From: Eupeodes corollae
Lineage: Eukaryota > Arthropoda > Insecta > Diptera > Syrphidae
Length of the DNA: 64,000 nt
Reading direction: 5' to 3'
Assembly (NCBI RefSeq): GCF_945859685.1
Contig: NC_079149.1
Location: 70,202,991-70,266,990, forward strand
Positions 24,841-37,500 of this stretch are shown one piece after another. Positions within the stretch are counted from its first letter, which is position 1; the number at the start of each line of letters is the position of its first letter. The translations under genes were made by a program, and so were the position numbers. The notes beneath the pieces were generated by a model that was given only the letters and a program-made list of their open reading frames with translations, made no database searches and had not been told where the DNA came from.

Positions 24841-27800
24841 ATATAACTTTAAATTTGTACTTCGTTATTTATTTTCTGACTAAATCTCATTTGGTAACGA
24901 GATCATTCCCAAACATCTTTTTTTTTTATTTAAAATTACAATGAATAATTATCATAATTTTTTTTAACTTATTAAAGAAATACCTTAAATGTTTTTTCTT
25001 GGAAATGAACAGTATTTCTATCAACTAAATAAGGCCTTATTCGATACTTAAATCGCATGGCCTTTAAGTACATCGAATATACAAATACATTTTTACCTAC
25101 GCATGTTAACCCATTTTTAAATTATTTTCCTCTTTGAATGCCAGCTTTTAAATTTATCCAACTGAACGTTTTTATTAAATTCACCTCAGAATCTAACTGA
25201 ATTACCACCAAAAACGGAAAGCCAGATACATTCAGCTATCTCCGTAAAAACAAAATTAAATACATATTTCCTTTCAATCTACAATATTCATCTGTACATC
25301 TGGCATCAACTAACTAGAGACGCACCCTTGCCCAAAATACACCCTTTTAACTTCTTCCTATTCCGATTCCTATACCTGCCTCAATGTGATTCCTCGCTAA
25401 AATATTAAACTTCGGAGATTCTTTCTCCCAAAAGAACTTGGACTTGAAAGTCACATTTGATATTTCTTCGCTGAAGAAGGAAAGCTTCTTTCATCGGAGG
25501 CTGCGCTCCCATTTACTCTCTCTTAATCTCTCGCAATCACAAATCACAACCTCACATCCCACAATTCCAAATTTCACCTCGTGTGAAATTTTATGGAGAC
25601 GCAAACTTAAATGAGAGAACTCCATCCACCCCACAGGACTTGATTTCATCTTCGCCATTGCCATCGTCAATTCGCCATATGTAGCTACATATTATTAAAC
25701 CAGTGTTTTTTCCTCTCCCTATTTTTTAAGCTCGAGCAGTTTTTTCTGAAGAAAATCGAACCACATTTTCTATCGGATAATATTTTCAAAACCTCATAAA
25801 TTGTGAAAAAACTATTAGAAACTTGAAGTAAGTTCGTCATAGTTATGAAATTTAGTTAAAATTAACACATTTTTCGGGTGAAAATTTCAAAATAAAAAAA
25901 CGTAATTTTGTCCCAAGGAATGGATCCATTTTAAGGATTTTTCTATTCATTCTTTGTCCTGCTCTCCATGTATTGGTGTCCTTTTCGGGTGATGCTGTAC
26001 TCTGCTACTAGATATGTTGATGGGGTTGCCGTTTTTGGGTGGCTAGCATTAGCATCAAATACCCAGCTTTAAGTTTGTCTCTGTATACGTACGTATGTAT
26101 ATTTGCAAAAATGTCAGTGTTATATCTACTTCATTGTATGTTATCCTATCCTGTTGACGCAGTAGCATCCTGTAATAAAATAATATCCCCAACAACAACA
26201 ACAACAACGTTATACAAATGTGTAAAAGAAATTTTGTTAAATGTGAAAATGTACGACGCCCAGAAAATATGAATCTAAAATAATAAAACAAAAAATATAG
26301 TTGGTTTTCGAAAAAGATGTGACGGTAAATTCATTCAAAATGTACATAATCGTACCTATATTGTGATGTGAATATATTTTTTGGAATTCATTTAAAAAAT
26401 GTGTGTGTGTTTTTTAACTGTTCGGTTAATCGGTATCGGTATAATATAATATTACGAAAGAAAATTCATCCATGTGTCTCGCCTTGCCTTGCCTCGCCTC
26501 TCGCCTCAGTCTCAATTGAAGAAAAGTAATTTTCAATCTTTTTAAGGTACCCGTATGGTCAAAAGATTCTTTGAATTAATAAAAGACACTTGAATAAAAA
26601 TGTCCTTGTGCCAACGGAAACACATTAAATTCATATCCAAAAGTTATTAATTTATGGTCTATCTCTTTAGTTTGTATATTTGTGTGTGGAAAAGCATCAT
26701 AGCTGAATTATTTGATGAACCCTTGAACACCTTAAAAAATTTACAAAATGATTTTGGGACTTAATTCTTCATCTGTCCTGAATGTTTGCATTTCTTCCTA
26801 ATTTCAACTTGCATTTGTTAGCAAAATGTGTGGTTGTATCTATTTGTAGTACCTACCTATGTAGTATGTAGTAGATTTGTAAAAAAAAAGAAAGAATCGT
26901 GTAATTAATTTCACGTATATTTTCTAGATGCGGCGCGGCGGTGGTAGCCTCCCCAACATTCGCTTTCCTCATCATCATGATTTTAGCTCTATATTTTGTA
27001 TTCCTGTATTTGTGTTGTTGTTGTTGTTGGTGTTGTATTTGGAAGCTCTAGTATATGAGTGTAATGTTAAGAGTGTCCTTTTTTGCTGATGCTTAAGGCT
27101 ATGTTTTTGGGAGGAAGCAAATTCCTCGCTCGCTTTAGCTAGGGATATGTGAAGAGTTTTGTTTGCTATGTTTTACTATTCAAAGGGTAGATGGAATGGA
27201 GGAAAATCATATCTTTTTATTTGAGGGTGGATAAAACAGAATAGAATATCTTTCTGTTCAAACTAGAAGCTATCTAGGGTGACAGGTGTATAAAAATGTA
27301 TGTTATATGGACGTTGTTGGTTGTTTAACAGTGGGGTTCCTTCAAAATAAGGTTTCAGTACTGTATTAAAAAGGCAATTCATTTAGTTCCTCAAAATCCT
27401 ATCTAGTAAACTTACTGGATTCTTTTAGGTATAGTCTTATAGCCAACTAAGTTGAAAAAGTAGCTTTAATTTAAGACTACGGTTTAATTTATATATTTTT
27501 CTAAATAGTCAATATACAATTTATTGGTAAACTGTTTGTTAGCTTTTATATTCGCAGAAGAAGCACATAAAATTACATCACAAGCTGATTTTGTTGAATA
27601 ACTAAGGCTTAAGTAAAGAAAAAAAATTCTCATTGGTCAAGGTGGATGCATTTATAAACAATTTATTTTGTTCAAGTTAAATAATGCTAACAGGATAAAG
27701 AAAAAGAAGTACTTTTCTATGCAAAGGATGCTCATTAAATTTTTATTTTAAATACCTTCAATGTTATTTAAAATGAAAATTCAAATCACAAACAAGATTG

Positions 27801-28039
27801 TGAAGTAAACTACTTTAAAAACAATATAAATTGGTAAATAGCTTAAGTTGATTTGTATCGGGTGTTCCCATAGGGACTTGACAACTTTGAATTTAGTTTG
27901 TGAATGTACCCTTTCACTTATCATTGTCAATTTATTCAGTAAACACAAAATTTGTATCGTATATGCATGAGAAACTTTTGCAAATTTTACAAATTTCCCA
28001 CCGAAATTCACAGTCAGTGATGGCAACTTTAAGAGCGAA
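24841..28039. other. Non-coding region, largely non-repetitive
   Basis: No gene or transposon recognised. It includes a 25300-25700 patch with CT-rich tracts (CTCTCTTAATCTCTCGCAAT), an (AAC)n microsatellite at 26191-26208 and a (TTG)n at 27013-27029. The 25300-27100 portion is less AT-rich than its surroundings and could contain regulatory DNA or leader exons of Alk. Confidence 0.35.
26191..26208. repeat. (AAC)n microsatellite
   Basis: Six AAC units in a row. Confidence 0.9.
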
Positions 28040-29110
28040 CTCCAATTATTATAATTCTTCTTCTTGAGTCTTCATTCTTTGTGGGATGTTGCCATGTCAG
28101 TGAGGTGAAAACGGATTGATCGAAGCGTCAGAAATATCGCTGCCCTGTGACACCTTTTATCGAGTTTATATGCGGTCTGCTTAGAGAGCAAGCACCTTGA
28201 ACGTTTTAAATCTATTGTTGGCCAGATGTGTTTTGTGACCTGACACGTGGTGATGTTGTTCCACCGTGTGTTTGCCTTCTTCGTAGCGTCTTGCATTAGC
28301 AACAGTTTACTGCTGCACTGTACCGTTCCTGGCGAGTTCATCTGCCTTACAGTTACCTGAAAAGTCTCTATGGCCCGGCACCCAGCAAAGGTGAATATTA
28401 AACTGTTATGCCATCTCCATAAGAGATGATCGACAGTTATGGACTGTTATAGAGTTTGTAGAGACAGAGTCCGGAGATTTGATAGCAGCCTGACTATCGG
28501 AGAAAATACGATATCAGATGTTGATATCACGTTTGTTTAAGCCAGGACAAGACTTCTTTTATCGCCAAAAATTCCGCCTGGAGCACGCTACAATGATTGG
28601 GAAGTCGGAATGAGAGACTTAATTTCAGTCGTTCAGAGTACACACCTCCACCAACCCCTTTTATTGTTTTTGAACCATCTGTTTAAAAATGGATGCACCC
28701 ATCTTCCAGGAAATCTGGAAATTTCTGTCGAATTGCTGTTGGTGTAGTCTGTATGCTTTTGGAATTGATTCTAAATACCTAAGAATTACGGATTGACGAA
28801 TGCACGAACTGCGACGAAGCTTTGAGGCGAATAGAGCTTGCAGCTATTTGTTTTCTAAATATGTCAAGAGGTGTTCGGTAGAGTAAGGTGTCCAGTGCGG
28901 CAGATAGGATCGTGCGAAGCCATTTGCTAAAGCATAGGCAAGCTGAATGTTGGACTTTATTTCATTTATCTCAGTTGATAGCATTATCTAAAGCAGTCCA
29001 ACATACTGCCACACCGTACATTAAAATCGGTCTGATTACCGATTTGTATAGCCAATGCGTGATTTCGAAACGATACAAATCAGTTAATCTTACCGCATTC
29101 CCAAAAATTG
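28040..29110 (-). pseudogene. LOA/I-like LINE: end of RT plus RNase H, decayed
   Basis: On the minus strand from 29110: ITHWLYKSVIRPILMYGVAV, SACLCFSKWLRTILSAALDT, then HFxTDGSKTIKGVGGGVYSE, FRLPNHCSVLQAEFLAIKEV and NSPGTVQCSSKLLLMQDATK. It is the same family as the copies at 37056, 58735 and 62630. A stop replaces the Tyr of YTDG, there are frameshifts throughout the RNase H, and the C-terminal zinc-type motif and 3' tail are missing. Confidence 0.8.
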
Positions 29111-29689
29111 ACCCTAGATCACACCACATTATGTTTTATTTTGCTTAAGGCTTTTGAGAAACACCCTTACAAGAACAAGCTGACTCAAGAATTGAAGCCG
29201 TACGATTTAACGCCTCTATGCTATTCTATTTTAGTCTAAGTTAAGTTATTGGTTTTATGCCAAATGACAGTGGAAGAGCTCAGGGACAACATTAAACAGG
29301 AAATAAAGGCCGATTCATCAAAAATTGAGTCCAACGAATCGACCAAACGCTGCTGCGATGGCCACATGAACGAAGTTCAGTTCAATTAATAAATGTTTTA
29401 TAAAGTTTTTGATATATTTAAAATGGTTTTTATTTTATTTTCAAAAAAAAATGCTAAGTCCTTATTGGAAAATCCTTTATGTATTAAATTTTTTAACAAG
29501 TTGACGAATGGCTTGAAGGTAGTAACTGTTCTTAAAATTAAATTAAGAAAATCGTAAAATTAATCATTGCAATTTGTATTTATGAAATTATTATCACATC
29601 TTTCTTTGTTTCGGTATATTAACTTAACTTGACTCAGCAACATGAATTTGTATTGGCTTAGACAATAACTAGCATTTTTACTAAGAAAC
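29111..29689. other. Spacer
   Basis: Nothing recognised; 29150-29380 contains some longer open frames without known domains, of possible transposon origin. Confidence 0.3.
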
Positions 29690-31090
29690 TTGAAAGGCAA
29701 TAGGTCCACTGGTGATCAAATCGTTTTTCTTACTGAACAATAAAACAAATCATAACATTGTTTTAGAGAAAGTAATATTATAGCACTTGATATTTCAAAG
29801 GCATTTCAAAGAGTTTGGCATCAAGCTCTCTTAACGATTGATGAATCTCTTCTTTGTTGGGTTACAAATTACCTTTCGACGTTTAATTCAAATAGTATTT
29901 AGGTTCAAATCTGATATCCACAAAAAAAATGTTGGCGTGACTCAGGGCTCAATTTTGTCAACGACCCTCTTCCTCATTTTTATAAATTATCTTTTGGCTC
30001 AAAAACTTCTTACTTTTTTAATGGTTTCACTGATGACAATACCTTCAGCTTTTCATATTTGGTTTTAGATTCTCATCCTAGTTCTTCGGATATGGGCTAC
30101 CATCGGCAGCGTATGAAACAAGTTCAATAAATTGTGATCTTGGCAGCATGTCCAATGGGTTATTAAGCATCGTGTAGAATTTAATAAATCATAATTAACG
30201 TACATAGCTTTAATTCGTCTAAAACTCGAGTAAAATTATCGTATTGGGGCTCTAATAATGTTCCTGAATCTTTTGGAAAGAATTGAAATAAAAATCAGAA
30301 AATGATGGGTGATGGTTCTATTACTAAGAGATTTGCTTCTCTTAAACACCGCCGAGAGGTTAAATGTCTTTTATTCTTTTATCAATATCATCACCCTCTA
30401 ACAATTCAACCGTAATAATGTACTTCTAGGAATGCTCATGAGTTCACCCTTAATCCCCATATTTCGGAAGTACTATTGAGCATTGTGATTTGTTCTTTAG
30501 TCGCACTACACGAATGTGGAACGCTTTACCAGACTCAATGGTCGCATTCACAAAGCTAGTGGCTACGAAGTCAAAGGATTCTGATTGGCTAAATCTAACT
30601 ACTAAAGTAGTTGAAATTTCCCCTCCGACGCAGTGTAAAAATTTCAACTACAAAGTTAGTGCACACTGGCATACGTTTCACAATCAGCTGCTTGGTAATT
30701 ACACAAGAATTCAAAATGAAATGAATCTTTCTGGATTTAAATACAAATATAAATCAATATTATTATATTTTCTATTTGGTCTTATTGAATTTAAAAAGAA
30801 AAGAACTGTTTAAACTATTATCTGAAAACACAAATTTTTCTTATTATATACATATATATGTATATTGTATGTATTTGTCATTTATATGACAGTGCAATTT
30901 TGCATTTGTAGTGCAATTTTGCATTCACAAAGCTATTTGAATTTTGACTACGTTACCACTAGCTTTGTGAATGCGCCCTATATTTTTCACTTATTTCAAA
31001 GTGTAGATATTCAAAACCAATGTGCAACGGTATCTCCTTTCTAATCCTATCCTCCTTTCTTAATTGTTCGCACTGCGTTTATTCATTCTA
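29690..31090 (+). pseudogene. Jockey-like LINE copy (family J1) split by a MITE
   Basis: Reads ALDISKAFxRVWHQALL, IDESLLCWVTNYLS, then GVTQGSILSTTLFLIFINYL (RT motif 4), a decayed catalytic box, KMMGDGSITKRFASLKHRRE (about 30300) and FFSRTTRMWNALPDSMV (30495-30542). After a 437-bp inverted-repeat element, the C-terminal residues resume at about 30990 (IFKTNVQRYLL). It closely resembles the J1 copy at 58010-61260. Stops and frameshifts make it inactive. Confidence 0.8.
30541..30977. mobile_element. MITE with long terminal inverted repeats inside the J1 LINE
   Basis: CGCATTCACAAAGCTAGTGG at 30543 is mirrored by CCACTAGCTTTGTGAATGCG at 30956-30975, and the similarity extends inward (GACTACG versus CGAAGTC). 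The interior is AT-rich non-coding. Target duplication is not clear. It separates SMV from the remaining LINE C-terminus. Confidence 0.8.
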
Positions 31091-32639
31091 AATAAAACAA
31101 TTAGTAAAAAAAAATAATGAGTTTTGAAAAATTAATATTCTGTGTTTCTAAAAATTCTTGCTTGACTCTCACTTGTTATTCCGCCTTGAGTTCGCGGACA
31201 TTTAAACAATAATGAAAATTAAAACAATATTATTTGAAATTCATAGATTCATCTAATAACTGAGCCAAATGTGTTTCGACTGCATTTGAGTGTTGCATAA
31301 GTAAGCGGAACTTACTTCAAATTTCAAATAAATATATTAAAGTTATTTGGCCACTGAATTAATTTAACAATAACAAATGTGTTGCCCAAGTCTGCCGTCA
31401 TGTTTTATAGTACTTTTTCAAATAAAAAAAATTTCGTTAATATGGGACACGTTGCCTATGGACATAATTTAAGTGTTCAAACTAATTTTAATTAAAAATC
31501 CAAATAATTTAGCATCACATAAATAATGCAAATAATTTTTTTTATGAATATAAAGATTTGTGTTCGTAACCCCGAAAAACGGTAATGCTGAAAGTATGGG
31601 GCTTCTCAATATGAAGCATAAGTCATGCGAAAGAACGTTCTTCAATGATTAAAAAAAGGTCAATTCTTCTAACGAGTGAATGTTAGCGATATACATACCA
31701 ACATGTAATTGGCCAAACTGGCTAGTTATCGCTAATTTCTTCTCCAACCTTAAGGTGGGTGTCCATTTACCAGTTACCAGTATACGCTCGCGTATTAGTA
31801 TGGCTTCCCTTAATTGAATATCTTTTTTTTAAATTATGGGTCTAACGTTTTGTATCGAAATTTCAATTTCACTAACTAAAAAACGGCAAAAATTTCGAAA
31901 CTGTTGAGAATGTTCAATTTGAAGCTATCTTGAAAGAACAGACCTCGCACCGAATTAGTTACGCAGATCTACTCAATGTTTGACACAACATTTTTTTAAA
32001 TTCTTTTTTCTTTGTTAAGAACAGTTCCTATAACTAAAGCAGATGCAACCCTTCGCCTGTAAGAATACATGGCGAAATGATAATATGCTAGCAGAAGAAA
32101 TCTATCAAGTAGACAGGATTATGAGAATGCCCTCAGCAAGAAAACTCTCAATATTCTAGCAGAGAGCTCGCGATAGCGAAATTGACAGTATCCCGAGAGA
32201 GCAGAAGTACCCTTAAAAGAATAATTATTTGTCTAAGCATACATCGAATATATACAAATTACTATGTTTCTCCCAAATGACTAGACCAATTTTTGAAGTA
32301 GTTTACTCAATTTTCTGAAAACATTCTATATTTTAATCGTGATTTGTATGTTTTTCTATAAATAATATTCAAATAATGGTTCTGTTAAATACAAAGAAAG
32401 TGTGAAAGAAAAAACTAAGACCACTTAGCCCCACTCGGTGGGAACTAGGACCATTTGTCTAAAGTAGTCTTAAGTGTCCTGTCTTTTTGAGAACGTAATT
32501 GTGGTGTGTTTGGTTTAGTTGCTTGTGAATTTAAAATAAATTCTTTCATATTTGTTGTCAAAATTTATATAAACTTTTTGGGTAAAAAATAATTGTGAAC
32601 AAGAATCTTTCAAAATTCTGAAAGTAATGAAACGAATTA
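31091..32639. other. Spacer
   Basis: AT-rich; no gene, RNA or repeat recognised. Confidence 0.4.
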
Positions 32640-32910
32640 AAATTAAATTGAGTGGCGCAACAGTCCGTTGTGAACCAGGGCCTAGTGACTTACAACTCTC
32701 AACCATTCCTGTGTGCGAGTACTGTTGTCAGGAATGGAAGGGACCTACAATTTTAGGCCGAATCCGAACGGCTAAAGAAAGCACTTTTTCATGACAAGAA
32801 TTGTTCTTGAAGGATTTGTCAATTCCTCGCAAAAGGTAGTACCCGCGAAAATTATTATTATTTTTTTTTAAATTAAGGTGGCACAGGCAGGGATTGACCC
32901 AAGACTCTAA
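32640..32910 (-). repeat. tRNA-related SINE
   Basis: The minus strand of 32878-32905 reads TCTTGGGTCAATCCCTGCCTG with GTGCCACC, i.e. a TPsiC-arm/box-B-like segment and acceptor end of a tRNA-type head. It is followed by a body down to 32640 containing AGTCCGTTGTGAACCAGG (on the + strand). The box A part has been lost or replaced. A second head fragment is at 53700-53760. Confidence 0.55.
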
Positions 32911-32999
32911 GAAGATGAAACGAATATCGCACGATTTTTCAGGTATTCCTCTTTTTACGTTAAATACAACAAAGAAAAACAATTAAATTAAGTTTAGTC

Positions 33000-33776
33000 T
33001 TTTTATTAACGGACTGTTAGACGGTACAAAGTTTGGCTGGTAATATCTATATAAAATTGTTTAGCCCTGATTTAGTTTGTTATCTACATTCAAATTGTTA
33101 ACGAATTAATCTTCTTTATGCTGTTAATACTATATGTCTTGATTGTATTTACAAATAAACGTATTGTCCAATTTTCGGAAAGCTTAGATTTAGGGCTGTT
33201 TTGTTGATTCTTACAAATCTTTCAAAGGCTCAAATTAGTTGAAATCTGCTGTTTACTAGTCCACACGTAACAACTGAAACTATATAGATGCACATGAACT
33301 TAAATTTCCCTAAACAAATTTTATAAAAAAAACACAACTGAGGATATGTACATATATATTCTGTAATAATCATGCAAGGCGAATCCCTGTGAACATACTA
33401 ACCATTTAACATAGTTTTCTTTAATTTTATTTTATGTGTAATATTTATAGAATGATTAAAATGAAATGTTCTTTGTTTCAGGTACCTAATCACTGCGAGA
33501 TAAATTGAAATCAATCTAAAATCAAACAAATCGGATATGGACTTAAAATGTGAAAACAAGGCTTCCGTTATTATACGGACACTTTTGAAAAACTTCATAA
33601 TTTAAAGCATCTATTAATTTTACCAGTGCAAATTCAAAAGTGGTGGTTTAAATCTCTCAATAAAAAATACTTAAACATTTCCCCTGAATCACAATAATCA
33701 ATACAATTCAACGTGAAAATAAACAATATCTTATTTAGAAACCAACATCATCATATTGTGTCAAACATTTATTTTA
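33000..33776 (+). other. Upstream flank / possible 5' UTR of Alk exon 1
   Basis: AT-rich and without coding potential. The stop at 33720 closes the Alk frame upstream of the chosen ATG. No clear TATA box or initiator is seen here, so the promoter probably lies further upstream behind untranslated exons (inference). Confidence 0.4.
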
Positions 33777-34511
33777 ATGTTTGTCCAAGTTCTATTTCAT
33801 GACATAATGCCTCTGTATAATCTCATAATCGTTTGGTTTTTCATGCCTAATCTTATATGCGGGCAGCGTCCACTTTTTAATCACTCTTCTAATTCAATTT
33901 CACATAATGGAAATGCGTTGGGACAGAAGCTTCGAAACAGTGGGTCCATTCGAGAACCGCTGCACTCGCAAACAACTCAGACAACGTTGCTTCATCCTCC
34001 GGTAAATCAACTTATTAACTTCGATGATTTGCAAAATTTGGGAAGCACGAGACTCCCGCCTGGGAGAAGGGGAAATAGGCGTAGAGACCAGTTACTTTAC
34101 CAGCAGCGGCCACAGAACCAGCAGAGGCAGTCTACATTCGACTCTTTACGCAAGGAATTGATGAAACCTGAACTGTCCTACTCACAAGTTGCTTCGGTTG
34201 GAAATATTATGGGTGTTGGTGTCACTGGTGCGGGTACTCCTGGAAGGTTCCCCGAAATCAATCAACTGGCTCCAATATATACAACGCGAATACCACCGCA
34301 ATCGCCTATTGACAATAGACCATCAAGACTGCGGGGCAGGAAGAATAGCTCCATGAATGAAATTCTAAATTTAGCCTATAGCCAACGACATCAGCAAGAT
34401 GCCGAACGGCAAAGTGACGATCCGACAAATGGCGCCAATGACGATACTATTGATGGAATCTATGCGAATCCAATGAAAAAGATTAAAGAACGCATAAAAT
34501 TAGCCCCATAC
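33777..34511 (+). CDS. Alk: Alk exon 1: signal peptide and basic low-complexity N-terminus
   Basis: Residues 1-245. The hydrophobic run LIIVWFFMPNLICG followed by QRP looks like a signal peptide; it sits at residues 15-28 from ATG 33777, or right at the N-terminus if ATG 33807 is used. The rest is Ser/Asn/Gln-rich with basic clusters such as RLPPGRRGNRRRD and PSRLRGRK and has no recognisable fold. The donor TAC|GTGAGT ends the exon at a codon boundary (phase 0). An extension to a TTG at 33756 is possible on paper, but nothing supports a non-ATG start. Confidence 0.85.
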
Positions 34512-37500
34512 GTGAGTATAAAACAACTTTAACTTTTTATTAATTTTTCTTCAAATGATGGCATTGTGGTTTTGAAATGGGAACTTTCCTTGCACTTTCC
34601 TTTTTTGTGTAAAACCATCTTATTTTTCTTCTTCTGTCTTCACCGAGTTGGGGATGAAATGATAACCTTGCATCTAGGTGCAATGATAGACTGATAGACT
34701 CTTATAATTATATTTCCTCTGCAATGTAAGCCGGAAATAAACTGACTTTTACACTATCAAGAAACGCTGATTTAATTGTATTTGCCATTTGGTTCAATTT
34801 ATCGTCGGAAATGGGAAGATGCTTCATCGTCTTGCTAAGCGTTTTGCACTTTTGACAAATGTATGCGGTTATCCGTTAAGTCATCGTATATTCAAAATAA
34901 GGCCTTATGGATATACATACAAATTTTTAGACCAAGACAAATTTTAGACAAATTTTTACTAAGAAAAAAATAAATTTTTTATTCAATGGGTTTAAAAAAA
35001 TCATCGCAAATCTTTCGAAATCTTCAGGTAGCTTTATCCAAAATTAACAACATAAACTGAACGATGTCCAGCGGAATATTTTCAGCTTTAAAATTCCATA
35101 GAAAAAGCAACGACATCGTTTTAATTTAACATTTAACAATGCGGATTTTAACTGTTAAAATAAATGCATTCATGAATTTTTTATCTAATGAATGGAAATT
35201 TTGAAACTCTTGGTTTCATATTGACTTGTTCTTTTTTCCTCAACATTTTCGCCTCTTAAATGCAAGAACTATTTTTGCTCAGTTAAAATTAAGCTGCCAT
35301 TTAAGAAAAGTCAGTATAATTCATAATTATAAAACTTGTGAAGGAAAAAAAGATTAAAATGAAAAGCGGCATCAATTGGATCCAAAAAGAAAGCTTATTA
35401 TTTGTCACTTAACCAATAAAGTAATAATAATACAAAAATTATTTATTTATCAATTTATTTCAGAACGCATATGAGCCACAAATTGAACGTACTCAGTCAT
35501 CAGAAATGGAAGATTTATTGGGTGTCAAGTGCACCTTTGAAACTCCTTGCGCATGGAACTGGACAGAAAACTTAAGCGATGGTTTTCAAATCGTTACAGG
35601 CACTGAATTAGCAAAGAAAAACATGACCGGAGTAATGCCTGGTCCAATTGCAGATTCCAAAGGAGATGCTAATGGTAGGATTCATTTTGAATGGTTTTAT
35701 TTAAATATATTTTAACCACATATAAATATATTTATAATAGGACATTTTCTGTACGCTCGTCTTTCACCCAACACTGTCCAAGTCAATCTCACTTCACCAC
35801 AATTCAGCACCACGATGGATAAATGTCAGCTTGAAGTTTATATACACCAAAGTGATATGAGTCGTGGATTATCAAGAATCGTTATCAAGACATTACACTC
35901 CTCTAAAAGTCAGTGGGTACCAGCAGAGTTAGCTGGCAATAACTTACGTTATTGGGAACATCAAGTATACCGTATCGGGCGCATAACACGTGATTTTCGA
36001 ATTGCATTCGAAATTGTTCCTAATCTCAGCGATTCACAGCGAGCTCATGTAGCTATTGATAATTTGCGAATGGTAAATTGCTTTCCAGAAGGAACTAAAA
36101 GCGAAAAATGCAGCACCTCACAGGTGAAGTGCATGATGAATAAGGTTCCCGTGTGTATTCCCTTACCAAGAATTTGTGACATTAATCGAGACTGTGACGA
36201 TGCTGAAGATGAACTGCAAAATTGTGGTAAGTTTTTTAATAGAATTTTGTATCGATCGCTTATAAATTCAAAGTTAACGTTGCTGCTTGATGTGATGCTT
36301 GCTATCAATGAACCTTGGCCTTTTTAATAGGCATTTCTTTGATATGATTATGCATGTTGATACAACACTTTTAGTCAAGCTTCGATATTTCTCACAAAAA
36401 GTGTCGTGATATGTATATGATATCAAATAGCACTATTAAGAGTCATTAGTTGCATCATTGACTAAAGGGTTTATAAATGAAGGAGGGTTCATAATAAGAT
36501 TAGTGGCAATGGCAACAATTTAAACATTTTATCTCTTTTTCTTGTTAATAAATACATAAGGAAGATACGTACATATGGATGTACATATGTTACATATATT
36601 TGTTTATATACAATGTTTTAATAATGTTCTTTAAATCAATATTTAACATACAAATTGGTGGAAGTATTGAGATGCATTTACAAGGGCAATTTTAATTTCT
36701 AAACCTGCAAAACAAGATAAACAAGCTAAGAAATAATAAGAAATTAGTTGACAAAGCTTTTAGAGCATTATTAATTGCAAAATAGTGTGATATTAATCTG
36801 AAGATATAAGATCTCAATATGTCTGTGAACATTCTTTCTATTCACATATTTTAGAAGACATTCTGAATTCATATTTACAAATTGTCTAAAAAAATAGATA
36901 TTCACTTGGTTAAATTTCGACAATTCTGAAGCTTCACTTTAAACACTTCCTGTGATATTTTAACCAAATAACTCAAACAAACAAACTGAACTACAAGAAA
37001 AAGATGTTGGTCCTTTTTTCAAATATTTGATATACTTCAATATTTATATTGAGATAGGTTAGGTTAGGTTGGAGTGGCTGTCCAGATGTCATTGACACAC
37101 GTAGACCTCAAGGGTCCATTGTGATACCACTAATGAGGTTACTCATGGGAGAGTAATGAATTTAAACAAACCATTTTGTACTTTTAATAAAGTTAGAGAG
37201 ACGTTTTGTGTCAATCGTTGCCAGTTCACTGGTGTTATCGGAGAAGGGATTACCGAGGAAGTAATTCCTTCTAATGGAGAGTGCTGGACATGTACACAGA
37301 AGGTGTTGGACAGTTTCCTCTTCCTCCTCGTCCATGCAGCTTCTACAGAAGTCATTTGTGTAGACCCCTAGCCTCAGAGCATGTCTTCCTATGAGGCAGT
37401 GTCCCGTTATTACTCCAATTGTAGAGCTTATACTTTGTCTGGTCAGTGATAACAAGCTTTTTAACCATTTTAAGTCAATACGTGGCCATATTTGCTTGGT

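Noticed and set aside
33756..33776. Seven extra N-terminal codons of Alk beginning at TTG
   Set aside because: No ATG; animal genes rarely start at TTG and an ATG follows in frame at 33777.
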